A stretch of DNA of 64,000 nucleotides from Bradyrhizobium viridifuturi (GCF_001238275.1 NZ_LGTB01000001.1:124001-188000); one strand, 5' to 3'; positions 18,607 to 27,601 are shown, counted from the stretch's first letter. Numbers and translations: made by a program. Notes: generated by a model from the letters alone, not told the origin.

Positions 18607-19961
18607 ATGTTTTCACGACGTGGATTTTTGGGCAGCGCCGCGCTGGTCACGGCAAGCGCGGTCAGCGGCCGCGTCCAGGCCGCCGCGATTCCCGAGGCGC
18701 CGACCATGGACAAGGCGGTGATGCAGCCGCCGCTGCATCCGAGCAGCGGGCCCGACTACCGGCCCGTCGTCACGCTCAACGGCTGGTCGCTGCCGTGGCG
18801 GATGAACGGCGACTGGAAAGAATTCCATCTCGTCGCCGAGCCGGTGGTGCGCGAATTCGCCGACGGCATGAAGGCCAATCTGTGGGGCTATAACGGGCAG
18901 GCGCCGGGCCCGACCATCGAGGCGGTCGAGGGCGACAAGGTACGCATCTTCGTCACCAACAAATTGCCGGAGCACACCACGGTGCACTGGCACGGCATGA
19001 TCGTGCGGCCGGAATGGACGGTGTCGGTGGCCTCAACCAGCCGCACATCAAGCCGGGCAAGACCTTCGTCTACGAGTTCGAGCTGAAGCACAGCGGGACC
19101 TTCATGTACCACCCGCATTCCGATGAGATGGTGCAGATGGCGATGGGCATGATGGGCATGTTCATCGTGCATCCGCGCGATCCGGCGTTCCGCCCGGTCG
19201 ATCGCGACTTCGTCTTCATCATGAGCAGCTACCTCATCGACCCCGGCACCTATCTGCCGAAGGTCAATGAGATGACCGACTTCAACATGTGGACCTGGAA
19301 CAGTCGCGTCTATCCCGGCATCGATCCGATGCCGATCCGGCTCGGCGACAGGATCCGTGTGCGGATCGGCAATCTGACCATGACCAACCATCCGATCCAC
19401 GTGCACGGGCACAATTTCGCGGTGACCTGCACCGACGGCGGCTGGGTGCCGGTATCAGCGCAATATCCGGAAACCACGACCGACGTGCCGGTCGGCGCGG
19501 TCAGGGCGTTCGACATGCTCGCCGACAATCCGGGCGACTGGGCGTTCCACTGCCACAAGTCGCACCACACCATGAACGCGATGGGGCACGACGTGCGCAA
19601 CTTCATCGGCGTGTCGCGCCAGGATCTGGCGAAGGCGGTCGGCAGGCTCGCGCCGGACGCGATGGTGATGGGATCGACCGGAATGGCGATGGGCAACATG
19701 GAGATGCCGGCGCCCGACAACACGCTGCCGATGATGACCGGGACGGGGCCGTTCGGGCCGATCGAGATGGGCGGCATGTTCACGGTGATGAAGATCCGCG
19801 AGGGGCTCGGCCGTGACGATTACGCCGATCCCGGCCCGTACAACTATCCGCCGGGCACCGTCGCTTATGAGGTCGACGCGCCGGCGGCCGAGCCCGCGCG
19901 TCAGCTGCCGGCGGCTCCGGAGCGAAAAGCCAAGCCAGCGATGAAGGGAATGAAGATGTAG
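18607..19961 (+). CDS. Multicopper oxidase, one-base deletion
   Basis: Periplasmic laccase-like oxidase of about 451 aa, probably oxidising Cu(I) to Cu(II). It starts with a Tat signal (SRRGFLGSAALVTASA). All four copper-ligand regions are visible: TTVHWHGM, FMYHPHSDEM, HPIHVHGHNFAV and DWAFHCHKSHHTMNAMGH. The C-terminus has a Met-rich part (MVMGSTGMAMGNMEM). The gene is split into 18607-19086 and 19014-19961; one added base near 19011 gives HWHGMIVRPGMDGVGGLNQP. Start ATG 18607 lies just after the tolC-like stop. Operon with tolC-like and cupredoxin genes. Confidence 0.9.
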
Positions 19962-20017
19962 TGGACCAACGTGCCGTCCCGCGACACGCAATCATGAAAT
20001 TTGGAATGGAGAATCCA

Positions 20018-20479
20018 ATGAAGTACGTCACCACGATCGGCATCGCGTTCATCGCCCTGTCGGTCACCGCCGCGCCTTCGCGCGGCCACGAGAAACACGG
20101 CCACCAATCCTATTCGGCCGGCGAGCCCGGCGATCCCAGCAAGCCGTCGCGCACCGTCGAGGTCGAGATGAAGGAAATGGAATTCACGCCGTTCCGCATC
20201 GAGGTCAAGCGCGGCGAACAGATCCGCTTCGTGATCAAGAATGCCGGCACCGAGGATCACGAGTTCCTGCTCGCCACCACCGAGGAGAATCTGAAGCACG
20301 CTGAAGTGATGAAGAAGCATCCGCACATGGAGCATGACGATCCGAACGGCGTCCGTCTCGCGCCGAAGAAGAGTGCCGAGATCGTCTGGAAGTTCACCAA
20401 GGCCGGAACGTTCGAATATTCCTGCCTGATCCCCGATCACCGCGACTACGGGATGACCGGCCGCGTCATCGTGAAATGA
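20018..20479 (+). CDS. Cupredoxin-domain exported protein
   Basis: 153-aa periplasmic copper protein. The signal peptide is MKYVTTIGIAFIALSVTAA; the cupredoxin fold follows with EMEFTPFRIEVKRGEQIRFV, NAGTEDHEFL (first His ligand) and the C-terminal loop YSCLIPDHRDYGMTG with Cys, His and Met ligands. A His-rich stretch (KHGHQSY) follows the signal. Start ATG 20018 has GGAG 8 bases upstream; earlier in-frame ATGs at 19994 and 20006 are less well placed. It is likely an electron or copper carrier for the multicopper oxidase. Confidence 0.9.
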   Translation: MKYVTTIGIAFIALSVTAAPSRGHEKHGHQSYSAGEPGDPSKPSRTVEVEMKEMEFTPFRIEVKRGEQIRFVIKNAGTEDHEFLLATTEENLKHAEVMKKHPHMEHDDPNGVRLAPKKSAEIVWKFTKAGTFEYSCLIPDHRDYGMTGRVIVK

Positions 20480-20508
20480 AATCAGCAGCGACGGAAAGGA
20501 CAACGACA

Positions 20509-20811
20509 ATGAACGGGATCTTCCGGACGGCGGGCGCAGCGGCGCTCGCCATGGCGCTGACATTTGGCGCGGCGTTCGCGCAGGGCGCGGATATCAACGG
20601 CGAGGTCAAGAAGATCGACGAGGGCGCGGGCAAGATCACGCTCAAGCATGGGCCGGCCAAGAGCCTCGGCATGGACGAGCCGATGACGATGGTCTACCGG
20701 GTCAAGGATCCCGCGCTGCTCAAGCAGGTGAAGGTCGGTGACAAGGTGAAGTTCGAAGCCCGGGAGGGCGACGGCGGCTATACCGTCACGGCGATCCAGA
20801 AGGTGAAATGA
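20509..20811 (+). CDS. CusF-like periplasmic copper-binding protein
   Basis: 100 aa. Signal peptide NGIFRTAGAAALAMALTFGAAFA. The CusF fold (small OB barrel) is seen in GEVKKIDEGAGKITLKHGPA...MDEPMTMVYRVKDPALL, with His and the two Met ligands (H, MTM) that bind Cu(I) or Ag(I) in the family. It is the last gene of the rightward copper operon, 30 bp after the cupredoxin gene. It probably passes copper to the CusBA pump. Confidence 0.9.
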   Translation: MNGIFRTAGAAALAMALTFGAAFAQGADINGEVKKIDEGAGKITLKHGPAKSLGMDEPMTMVYRVKDPALLKQVKVGDKVKFEAREGDGGYTVTAIQKVK

Positions 20812-20817
20812 GGCGAT

Positions 20818-20848
20818 GACCGGCATCGCGGCGGACGCGATGCCGGTC
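20818..20848. terminator. Hairpin between convergent genes
   Basis: GACCGGCATCGC (20818-20829) pairs perfectly with GCGATGCCGGTC (20837-20848) across a 7-base loop. It follows the end of the copper operon and precedes the converging GDCCxC gene. There is no U-tract, so its role as a terminator is tentative. Confidence 0.45.
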
Positions 20849-20871
20849 GATCGCGCCGGCGGGTCAGCTTC

Positions 20872-21096
20872 TCATCCGCCGCCGCATGCGGCATCGCCGC
20901 AGCATTTTCCGTCCGCCTGGACCGGAGGGCAGGGCACCGAGCCGTATGAGCAGAACACGCAGCAATCGCCGGCCTTCGGCTTGAGGCGGTTGCCGCAGCC
21001 CATGCAGTCGTAGAAGAACTGGCAGGCGTCGGTCGGCATGGTCTCGGCCTTGGCGAAGCCGCAAGCCGGGCAGGTCAGGGTGGAGACGAGCTGCAT
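20872..21096 (-). CDS. GDCCxC-motif small protein
   Basis: 74-aa cytosolic cysteine-rich protein starting MQLVSTLTCPACGFAK. Cysteine pairs CPAC and CMGC resemble a zinc ribbon; then KAGDCCVFCSYGSVPCPPV matches the GDCCxC motif of small proteins often found with mercury and copper resistance genes, and it ends CCGDAACGGG. Transcribed toward the copper operon. Metal binding is likely; a precise role is unknown. The start at 21096 is preferred over an in-frame upstream ATG because the conserved part begins here and GAAGG lies 4 bases before it. Confidence 0.8.
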   Translation of the reverse strand: MQLVSTLTCPACGFAKAETMPTDACQFFYDCMGCGNRLKPKAGDCCVFCSYGSVPCPPVQADGKCCGDAACGGG

Positions 21097-21265
21097 GTTG
21101 CCTTCGTTAAGGTCTGCGCTTTGCGAGCACAAGGACGCGGAAGGCCACTGGCGAGCGCTGGCCGGCGATCGACGTTAACTCTAGTGCCTCGGCGATGAGC
21201 GGCATTGGAACGCGGACGGCCCTGGCGCGTTGCCCTGCATCATTCGTATGCAGAAGGCCCCCTCC

Positions 21266-21535
21266 ATGACAGTCAACGCGGCAATACTGATGGTGGCATT
21301 GGCGCTGTCGGGAACCGTGTTGGCGCAGAGTTCCGGCCCGTCGGCAGGTGCAGGGGCAGGGCAAGCCGCCAATATCACCACCACCGGTCAGGCGCTGAAC
21401 ACCAACAAGAAGACCGGCGACAGCGGCCCGCCGATCGAGAAGGCCGCGCGACCGGCTAAGCCTGGAGAGGGCGGCAACACGGTCGGGGTAAGCCGTCCGC
21501 AGAAGCCCGACCGCCGTCTCGAACACTACCCGTAA
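21266..21535 (+). CDS. Small exported protein, unknown
   Basis: 89 aa with signal peptide MTVNAAILMVALALSGTVLA. The mature part is Gly/Ala/Thr/Pro-rich and basic toward the end (GVSRPQKPDRRLEHYP). Alternative start at ATG 21248. No domain recognised. It is followed by an intrinsic terminator that belongs to the opposing TPR gene. Confidence 0.55.
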   Translation: MTVNAAILMVALALSGTVLAQSSGPSAGAGAGQAANITTTGQALNTNKKTGDSGPPIEKAARPAKPGEGGNTVGVSRPQKPDRRLEHYP

Positions 21536-21576
21536 CAGGCCAACGCCAGTCGGCTCCCCCCTTTCGACGGCGCAGC

Positions 21577-21611
21577 AAAAAGCCGGCGCAGTCGTTGCGA
21601 CTGGCCGGCTT
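21577..21611 (-). terminator. Rho-independent terminator of the TPR gene
   Basis: On the minus strand a long stem, AAGCCGGCC-AGTCG with its complement, is followed by TTTTTGC. It lies 20 bp after the stop codon of the gene ending at 21631. Confidence 0.8.
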
Positions 21612-21630
21612 GATGGGAACGGATGCCCGC

Positions 21631-22176
21631 TCAGTAAACCAGGCCGGTGCCCGGCGGCTTCTCCAGCGCTGCGGCAAGCGAGCGATATTCGTCGCTGTTG
21701 GTGCCGGCGAGCTGGGCGATGCGGTTCAAATGGTACTGCGCCTGATCGCGGTTGCCCTGTTCGACCTGCCAGAGGCCATAATACTGCCAGGTGCGCACAT
21801 GGGCCGGGTCGGCCTTGAGCGCGCGCTCGTACCAGATCTGCGAGACCTTGTAGTCGCCGAGCTTGCGATAAGAGTAGCCGATCAAATTGGCGACGTCGGC
21901 ACGGTCGTCCTGGCCGAGCGCCTTCAGCTGCTCGATCGCGGCGGTATAGTCGTGCTTGTCGTAGATCGTGGCATAGGCGGCATGGTAGCCGGCCAGGAAC
22001 TTTTGATCGTCGATCGCGGAACTCTTGTCCTTCTTCGCCTTCTTGCCCTTGCTGCCGCTGTCGGACGCCGGCGGGGAGGGATTGTCGCCGCCTGCGGCGT
22101 ACGCCGAGATGACCGGCCCGGCTGCGAGCGTCATCGAGAGCACTGCGAGGCCTAGAAACTTCGTCGTCTTGCTCAT
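21631..22176 (-). CDS. Exported tetratricopeptide-repeat protein
   Basis: 181 aa. Signal peptide MSKTTKFLGLAVLSMTLAAGPVISAYA, then a Ser/Lys-rich linker (DSGSKGKKAKKDKSS). TPR-like helices follow: DDRADVANLIGYSYRKLGDY, WYERALKADPAHVRTWQYYGL and QVEQGNRDQAQYHLNRI. Such periplasmic TPR proteins usually serve as interaction scaffolds. Start chosen at 22176 because the signal begins there and AGGAG lies 9 bases upstream; the frame is open farther upstream. Partner unknown. Confidence 0.82.
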   Translation of the reverse strand: MSKTTKFLGLAVLSMTLAAGPVISAYAAGGDNPSPPASDSGSKGKKAKKDKSSAIDDQKFLAGYHAAYATIYDKHDYTAAIEQLKALGQDDRADVANLIGYSYRKLGDYKVSQIWYERALKADPAHVRTWQYYGLWQVEQGNRDQAQYHLNRIAQLAGTNSDEYRSLAAALEKPPGTGLVY

Positions 22177-22459
22177 TCCTGGTTGCTCCTGATCGTTCCT
22201 GATCGTGCTCGGTAATCCTACACCCAAGCCTGCTGACTTGAACACCCAAGGGTGCAGAACATTCCCGGCCGATCCCACGATTGCGTGAGGCCTACGACTG
22301 GCGGGGGCGGGCAACATGACCAAGATGTCATTCACATGAATGAATTCCGTCCATGTCCTTCAGAACGGGTTCAGTGCGGGGCCCCTAAGGTCACGTGCAT
22401 TGATCGGTGAGGCCGACCATCCGGCCGGAGACCTCTCGATCCCGAAGAGGAGGACCACC

Positions 22460-22792
22460 ATGTTGAAGACGATTTCCGCCGCGCTGCTCGCCGTGTCCGT
22501 GATCGCAGCGCCCGCGTTCGCCGCCGAAACCGGCAAGACCGCAACCCCCGCGCCCGCGACCACCACGGCCCCGGCGACGACTGCCCCGGCGACCAAGGCT
22601 GCTCCCGTCATCAAGAGCGAGCAGCTGCCGTCGAAGGTGCGCAACGCCAACGCGAAGATGCACCACAAGCACTATCGCCATCACCACCACAAGCACATGG
22701 GCATGCTGAAGGTGAAGTCGCCGAAGCACGCGACCAAGCACGTTCACGCCAAGGTCGCGACCAAGCACGTCGTGCCGGCCAAGCGCGGCTGA
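22460..22792 (+). CDS. Exported His/Lys-rich small protein
   Basis: 110 aa. Signal peptide MLKTISAALLAVSVIAAPAFAA, an Ala/Thr/Pro linker (TATPAPATTTAPATTAP) and a very basic His-rich end (MHHKHYRHHHHKHMGM, KHATKHVHAKVATKHV). A strong GAGGAGG precedes the ATG. No family recognised; the composition suggests metal or polyanion binding. A stand-alone gene. Confidence 0.6.
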   Translation: MLKTISAALLAVSVIAAPAFAAETGKTATPAPATTTAPATTAPATKAAPVIKSEQLPSKVRNANAKMHHKHYRHHHHKHMGMLKVKSPKHATKHVHAKVATKHVVPAKRG

Positions 22793-23144
22793 TCGAGCGC
22801 GGCTGAACTGATCTCGAATCTGATCCCGGGGGCGCAGTTCGCTCCACATTGCCCCGCTGCGCACTCAGCGACAAAGGCAAAGCCTTTGCGCAGGGATGCA
22901 GAACCGGCCCGTCCGTCCATTGCTTCCCCAATGGCGGCGGGCCGGAGTGCGTTTGGGTGCGGCTTCCGGGCCTGATGCGCCGGAATAACCGAGTTGCGAA
23001 TTCCCTTCCGCCGCACGGCAGTCGAGAGCCCCCGTTCCGATAGGATCGGAACGGTGGCTCTAGATTTTGTTTTAACGCGTTTTCTTCACGCGAACCGGTA
23101 GCCACTTCGCTCGAAAACGCGCTAGGACACGCGGCCGGGGACCC
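22793..23144. other. Intergenic region with a dispersed repeat, no gene seen
   Basis: 352 bp between two small genes. The right third is the palindromic repeat listed at 23026-23127; the rest shows only short stop-interrupted frames and a few local dyads. I see no gene. Confidence 0.6.
23026..23127. repeat. Bradyrhizobium-type dispersed repeat
   Basis: Starts with a dyad, GAGCC-CCCGTTCCGAT paired with ATCGGAACGG-TGGCTC (23026-23060), then TTTTAACGCGTTTTCTTCACG and CCACTTCGCTCGAAAACGCGC. A fragment of the second part recurs in reverse orientation at 63028-63070. Non-coding. Confidence 0.75.
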
Positions 23145-23585
23145 ATGAGACAGCGTCGTTTGCGGACTTCATCAAAACTGGCGGCGATCCTGCTGCTCTC
23201 GATGCCGCTTGCCGGCTGCCTGACCAGCGATGACGGCGGTGGTTCGACCACGTTCACCGACGATCGCGGCGTCGCCAACCAGCCGTTTCCGGACCGCTAC
23301 CGCGAGCAGATCCTGGCCTTCATGCGGACCTACCTGAACAATCCGGTCGGGGTGCGCGAGGCCGGGATTGCCGAGCCGGTGCAGCGCACGGTCGGCGGAC
23401 GGCTGCGTTACGTGGTGTGCCTGCGCTACAGTGCCAGGGATACCGACGGCAATTACCGTCCGGCCCGGGAGCGCGGCGTCATGTTCGTCGACGGCCGGCT
23501 CGACCGCATCCTCGACAACGCCGCCGAGCCCTGCGCCGGTGCGTCCTACGCGGCCTTTCCGGATCTGGAAAAGCTGTCGCGCTAG
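23145..23585 (+). CDS. Small lipoprotein, conserved hypothetical
   Basis: 146 aa. Lipobox at LLSMPLAGC after a basic N-terminus. The mature domain (YREQILAFMRTYLNNPVGVREAGIAEP..RYVVCLRYSARDTDGNYRPARERGVMFVDGRLDRIL) looks like a compact alpha/beta fold with two cysteines that may form a disulfide. The family name is not known to me. Stand-alone gene after a repeat element. Confidence 0.75.
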   Translation: MRQRRLRTSSKLAAILLLSMPLAGCLTSDDGGGSTTFTDDRGVANQPFPDRYREQILAFMRTYLNNPVGVREAGIAEPVQRTVGGRLRYVVCLRYSARDTDGNYRPARERGVMFVDGRLDRILDNAAEPCAGASYAAFPDLEKLSR

Positions 23586-23625
23586 GCATGATCCGGAAAG
23601 GTGCGAAGCGTCTTCCGCTGACGGC
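23586..23625. repeat. Partial copy of the GCATGATCCGGAAA repeat
   Basis: GGCATGATCCGGAAAGGTGC followed by GAAGCGTCTTCC is a diverged left half of the element at 15366-15468. The rest of this 323-bp gap, up to the barrel gene at 23909, shows no gene and probably holds that gene's promoter. Confidence 0.6.
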
Positions 23626-23908
23626 GCTATCGGCCGCGGCGGCCTGTCGCAGCCCTGATCGAATCGTTATCGAACTCCGATCACTTTTCGGGGAGCGCTG
23701 AACTTCACCTTAGCCGTTTACGACTTACATACAGCCGAAATACGGCTGCTTAACCGGTGAAAAAACCTTCTGTGCCAAGGAACAAACGGGCGTTGTTGCG
23801 ACCCCGTCACAGATCGGAAACATCACGGGTCCGGCATTGCCCCAAAGCAACCTAATTGGCGTCACGTTGTTTGGTTTAACAGCGCAGCGTTCGTAACGGG
23901 GATCAGAG

Positions 23909-24628
23909 ATGAAGAAGTTTTTGCTCGGCTCAGTCGCGCTGGCCGCCTTCGCGGGCCCGGCATTTGCGGCTGACATGCCGGCTCGCACCTATACCAAGGC
24001 CCCGCCGCCCTATACCGCACCGGCGCTCGTCTACAACTGGACCGGTTTCTATATCGGCGGCCATGTCGGCGGCGCGTTCACCGACGGCACCAACCTGATG
24101 GGCAGCGATGCGCGCTTCATGGGCGGCGTGCAGGGCGGCTTCGACTATCAGTTCGCCCCCAACTGGGTGATGGGCGTCGAGGCGCAGTACTCCTGGCTGC
24201 CCAGTTCCTCGAACAACAATGGCGTGCTGCTCCCGGGCGGGACGCTGGTGACCGGGAACACCGACCAGCTCGGTTCGGTGACCGGCCGCCTTGGCTACAC
24301 CTGGGGTCCGGCATTGCTCTACGCCAAGGGCGGTTATGCCTGGCGCGACAACAACAACATCACGGCGACGGTCGGCGGCGTGCCGGCGGCCTTCACCACC
24401 GATGGCGGCCACAAGGACGGCTATACCGTCGGTGCCGGCCTCGAATACATGTTTGCCCCGAACTGGTCGGCGAAGGCCGAATACCAGTACTACAATTTCG
24501 GCAAGACCAACTTCACCAGCGGCCCGGCCGACCTGGTTGGCGCGAGCTTCCGGAACGACGAGCATACCGTCAAGGTCGGGGTCAACTACCGCTTCGGCTG
24601 GGGCGGTCCGGTGGGCTCCCGCTACTGA
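23909..24628 (+). CDS. Outer-membrane beta-barrel protein (Omp31-like family)
   Basis: 239-aa surface protein. Signal peptide MKKFLLGSVALAAFAGPAFA, then a Pro-rich plug (RTYTKAPPPYTAPALVYNWTGFYIGGHVGG). Eight or so amphipathic strands follow, for example GGFDYQFAPNWVMGVEAQYSW, GRLGYTWGPALLYAKGGYAW and EYQYYNFGKTNF, and it ends with the barrel signature VKVGVNYRFGWG. Common in Bradyrhizobium in many copies. A terminator follows closely. Confidence 0.92.
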   Translation: MKKFLLGSVALAAFAGPAFAADMPARTYTKAPPPYTAPALVYNWTGFYIGGHVGGAFTDGTNLMGSDARFMGGVQGGFDYQFAPNWVMGVEAQYSWLPSSSNNNGVLLPGGTLVTGNTDQLGSVTGRLGYTWGPALLYAKGGYAWRDNNNITATVGGVPAAFTTDGGHKDGYTVGAGLEYMFAPNWSAKAEYQYYNFGKTNFTSGPADLVGASFRNDEHTVKVGVNYRFGWGGPVGSRY

Positions 24629-24651
24629 TTGCGTCTTCTTCCATCGAGATC

Positions 24652-24690
24652 AAAGGCCGCCTTCGGGGCGGCCTTTTTTTTTTGGCCTGA
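24652..24690 (+). terminator. Rho-independent terminator
   Basis: AAAGGCCGCC-TTCGG-GGCGGCCTTT followed by a run of ten T. It is 24 bp after the stop codon of the outer-membrane barrel gene. Confidence 0.92.
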
Positions 24691-24813
24691 CGTTTGCTTG
24701 TTCAGCCGATATTCACGCCTGATCGTGCAATGCAAAAAATAATTCCTGCATTGCACGGAACTTTCATCGTGATCCGTTATTATGCGAACGCCGGGGCTGG
24801 TGGACAAACAAAC

Positions 24814-25053
24814 ATGCGTAGCTTTGCGTTAGGGCTGATCCTCTCTGCGGTCGCTGTGCCGTGCGTTGCCCAGACTGTCCTTAAATCCGAACCCTTGTCG
24901 CTTGCGCCATATGAGGTCGTGCTCGTCCAGGACGCGTCCTGCACGGCGGGCAAGGTCCTCAAGGTGACGGGCGCAATCCGGGGTCTGCATCGGCGGAAGA
25001 TCTGCGTGTCGCTCGCCGCCGAACAGGCTTCGTTGGCGACGGCGACGCCGTAG
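24814..25053 (+). CDS. Small exported conserved hypothetical protein
   Basis: 79 aa. Signal peptide MRSFALGLILSAVAVPCVAQ, then a short mature domain (LKSEPLSLAPYEVVLVQDASCTAGKVLKVTG, RRKICVSL) with two cysteines that may pair. It resembles small rhizobial secreted proteins annotated only as DUFs. Upstream sequence (24690-24813) is comparatively AT-rich and likely holds the promoter. Function unknown. Confidence 0.65.
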   Translation: MRSFALGLILSAVAVPCVAQTVLKSEPLSLAPYEVVLVQDASCTAGKVLKVTGAIRGLHRRKICVSLAAEQASLATATP

Positions 25054-25116
25054 CAGCAACGCGACGATCGCACCGGTACCCGGTCCGCTCCTGCGCACCG
25101 GGCGATCTGCCATCCC

Positions 25117-25368
25117 CTAGTTCAGCCGCGGCTCCTGCCGCGCTTCGCGATCGGCATCGGCCTTGTTCTTGACCGGGTCCTCGTTCGGATCGAGCTGGCA
25201 GGGCCGGATCTCGTAGTCATTGTCCAGCACCGGGCGCGGCGAAGACGTCTCCTCTTCGGAGACAGCATCCACCACCAGCCCGGATTTCCGGGCCAACTTC
25301 CAGACGTCAGCCTCGGTCGGATACGCCTTGCTCAGCTTGGCGTCCTGATAAAATAGCGCGTACGGCAT
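25117..25368 (-). CDS. Small cytosolic conserved hypothetical protein
   Basis: 83 aa, MPYALFYQDAKLSKAYPTEADVWKLARKSGL, with an acidic C-terminal half. No signal, no membrane segment. Start ATG 25368 is preferred over a codon 15 bases upstream as the conserved sequence begins at MPYALF. No function recognised; convergent with the small exported gene ending at 25053. Confidence 0.6.
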   Translation of the reverse strand: MPYALFYQDAKLSKAYPTEADVWKLARKSGLVVDAVSEEETSSPRPVLDNDYEIRPCQLDPNEDPVKNKADADREARQEPRLN

Positions 25369-25383
25369 TTTGTCGTTCCCCAA

Positions 25384-25488
25384 TCAGCGACAACGCCAAT
25401 GACGGTCCCCGGTTTCGGGGAAGATCACCGTTCCAATCACGGAACCGTGAGCCAGGATCCACAGCAAGCATCTGAAATTATGAGTCAT
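25384..25488 (-). CDS. Possible 34-aa membrane peptide
   Basis: MTHNFRCLLWILAHGSVIGTVIFPETGDRHWRCR has one hydrophobic segment and a basic tail. It lies 15 bp upstream of the 83-aa gene on the same strand. GGGCC is a weak ribosome site. Low-confidence short ORF. Confidence 0.3.
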   Translation of the reverse strand: MTHNFRCLLWILAHGSVIGTVIFPETGDRHWRCR

Positions 25489-25579
25489 TTCGGCCCTTTT
25501 ACCGGAGGGGCCTGAGTCCTTAATGAGCGGTAAACCCCGGAAAAAAGAATCCCCGGGACTCCCCGGGTAGAATCGCCAG

Positions 25580-25699
25580 ATGCTCCGGCCCATGAGAGCG
25601 ATCCACCAGCCCCCCTACGAACGCGTTCAGCTCGCGCTTGCGGTTGTGCTGCTCGCGGCCTGCGCCGCCAACGTGGCGCTGGTCTGGTCCTGGCTCTAG
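25580..25699 (+). CDS. Possible 39-aa single-span membrane protein
   Basis: ATG 25580 to TAG 25699 encodes MLRPMRAIHQPPYERVQLAL and then a clear transmembrane helix (ALAVVLLAACAANVALVWSWL). A second ATG at 25592 is possible. Typical of small rhizobial membrane proteins; supported only by composition. Confidence 0.4.
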   Translation: MLRPMRAIHQPPYERVQLALAVVLLAACAANVALVWSWL

Positions 25700-25874
25700 C
25701 TTCCTCTTCGCGCGGACCGATTGCGGGTGTGCCGGACAGTGCGCCCCGCGAAAACGCCGTAGCCCGGCAACGCTCGTAGCGATTGACGGTTCGGCCGTTC
25801 CTTCCATCATTGCCGACAGAACAAGTGCCCGCCGCTGTCTTCCGCGGACGGGCCGCGGCCAGGGTGGAGCTGAC

Positions 25875-26243
25875 ATGATCGAGATGCTGAAGGAACGGGT
25901 CAACGGCGACGCCGGCCTGGTGCGGCGCGGCCGCTATCTCACCACGACATTCCTGCTGGAGATCGGCAAGACCGCCTGGTTGATCGCGATCCACGAGGGC
26001 CGGGTCATAGCGGTGACCAGGGGGCCGTTCGTGATGCCATCCTGGTCGTTTGCACTGCGCACCTCGGACGAGGAGTGGGACAGGTTCTGCGAACTCAGAC
26101 CGCCGCCGGGCTCCAACGACCTGATGGCGCTGATCAAACGCCGGGTGCTGAAGGCCGAGGGCGAGCTGCAGATCTTCATGGCGAACCTGCGCTACTTCAA
26201 GGAGGCGCTCGGCAAACTGCGCCGCGAGGGAGTGGCCGCATGA
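25875..26243 (+). CDS. Small SCP2-like (sterol carrier) domain protein
   Basis: 122 aa. The middle part, TTTFLLEIGKTAWLIAIHEGRVIAVTRGPFVMPSWSFALRTSDEEW, resembles the beta-sheet region of SCP2-type lipid-transfer domains; the end is helical (LMALIKRRVLKAEGEL). It overlaps the next gene by 4 bp (ATGA at 26240), so it is co-translated with the alpha/beta hydrolase and probably acts in the same pathway on a hydrophobic ligand. Substrate unknown. Confidence 0.65.
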   Translation: MIEMLKERVNGDAGLVRRGRYLTTTFLLEIGKTAWLIAIHEGRVIAVTRGPFVMPSWSFALRTSDEEWDRFCELRPPPGSNDLMALIKRRVLKAEGELQIFMANLRYFKEALGKLRREGVAA

Positions 26244-27087
26244 GCGCCAGATTCGAACCGATCGTCGGCCGCTACATGCATCTCGAGCTGTCCGGCCGAG
26301 CGCACCGCGTCTACGTCGAGGAGGCGGGCGAGGGCACGCCGCTGCTCTGCCTGCACACCGCGGGCGCGACGGGCGGCAATATCGCGGCCTGATGAACGAT
26401 CCACGCGTGACGCGCAATCATCGGGTGATCGCCTTCGACATGCCCTGGCACGGCAAATCGTCGCCGCCGCAAGGCTGGCACGACGAGGAGTACCAGCTCA
26501 CCTCGGCGCAATACACGGCGATGATCCTGGCCGTGATGGATGCGCTCGACCTCGACCGGCCGATCGTGATCGGCTGCTCGATCGGTGGCCGGATCGCGCT
26601 GCACCTCGCGCTCGAGCATCCCGAACGCTTCCGCGCCATCGTCGGCCTGCAGGCCGGCGCGCATGTCGATCCCTATTACGACCTGAATTTCCTGCACCGG
26701 CCGGACGTGCATGGCGGCGAGGTTGCAGCCGCCATCGTCTCCGGCCTCGTCGGCCCCGACGCGCCTGACAAGGAGAAATGGGAGACGCTGTGGCACTACA
26801 TGCAAGGCGGCCCCGGCGTGTTCAAGGGCGACCTCTATTTCTACAAGATCGACGGCGACATCCGCGGCCGCGTCGCCGAGATCGACACCAAGCGCTGCCC
26901 GCTGTTCCTGCTGTCAGGCGAGTACGATTATTCCTGCACGCCGGCGGAGACGCTGGCGGTGGCCGGCAGTATTGCCGGCAGCGAGGCCACCATCATGAAG
27001 GGCCTCGGCCATTTTCCGATGAGCGAGAATCCGGGCGAGTTCTTGAAACATCTGCTGCCGGTGCTGGAAAGGATCGGCGGGCGCTAG
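26240..27087 (+). CDS. Alpha/beta hydrolase, one-base deletion near the N-terminus
   Basis: About 282 aa after correction. ATG 26240 gives MSARFEPIVGRYMHLELSGR and ends early at a TGA near 26391; the body continues in another frame. One base added after 26368 yields HTAGADGRQYRGLMNDPRVT, linking both. Hallmarks: DMPWHGKSSPPQGW, the nucleophile elbow VIGCSIGGRIALH, Asp in SGEYDYSCTP and His in GLGHFPMSENP. Likely an esterase or C-C hydrolase. Coupled with the SCP2-like gene. Confidence 0.85.
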
Positions 27088-27123
27088 AGCTGCGCGCCAC
27101 GTCCAGGTCAGGCACGGCCTGTC

Positions 27124-27525
27124 TCAAGGTTTCGGCTGCATGCCCTGCAAGAAGCGAAGCGGGTTGAGTGGGCCGATCGGGATCAGCTCGAAGCTCATCA
27201 TATGGGCTTTACCCAAAGGCAGCTTTTCGAGCATCTCGTGCGCGACGGCCGGATCTGTCACGTTGATGATGAAGGCCACGCCCGGTTTTCCCTCGAGCGA
27301 GTACCATTGCTCGATCTTGCCGGCGAGGTAGAGATCGACGGTCTCGCGAACCTCTTCCGGCAGAACAGCCCGCACTTGCGATTGTTCAAAACCGGGATTG
27401 ATGGTGCCGATGGCGAGAATTTTGGTCGTCGGCGTCGTCTTCATGGCGGCTTCTTCCGCGCTTGCGGAATTGAAGCCGGCAAGCCAGCCCACAAATGCCA
27501 ATGCGGCGACAGCAACGAATTTCAT
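27124..27525 (-). CDS. Exported small dimeric alpha/beta-barrel-like protein
   Basis: 133 aa. Signal peptide MKFVAVAALAFVGWLAGFNSASA. The mature domain (VRAVLPEEVRETVDLYLAGKIEQWYS, GVAFIINVTDPAVAHEMLEKLPLGKAHMMSFELIPIGPL) looks like a ferredoxin-like fold of the muconolactone-isomerase/YCII type, normally cytosolic, here with a signal peptide. It is divergent from the DUF2652 gene. No enzymatic function claimed. Confidence 0.65.
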   Translation of the reverse strand: MKFVAVAALAFVGWLAGFNSASAEEAAMKTTPTTKILAIGTINPGFEQSQVRAVLPEEVRETVDLYLAGKIEQWYSLEGKPGVAFIINVTDPAVAHEMLEKLPLGKAHMMSFELIPIGPLNPLRFLQGMQPKP

Positions 27526-27601
27526 GTTATCTCCCTTCGGTGTGGTATGACAAACTGCGTATCCACGTCGACGGCGTGAACCGATTGCGCTGGAGGTCTC
27601 G

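Noticed and set aside
22793..23025. Small genes in the intergenic region
   Set aside because: Frames on both strands are short, lack ribosome sites and contain repeat-like dyads.
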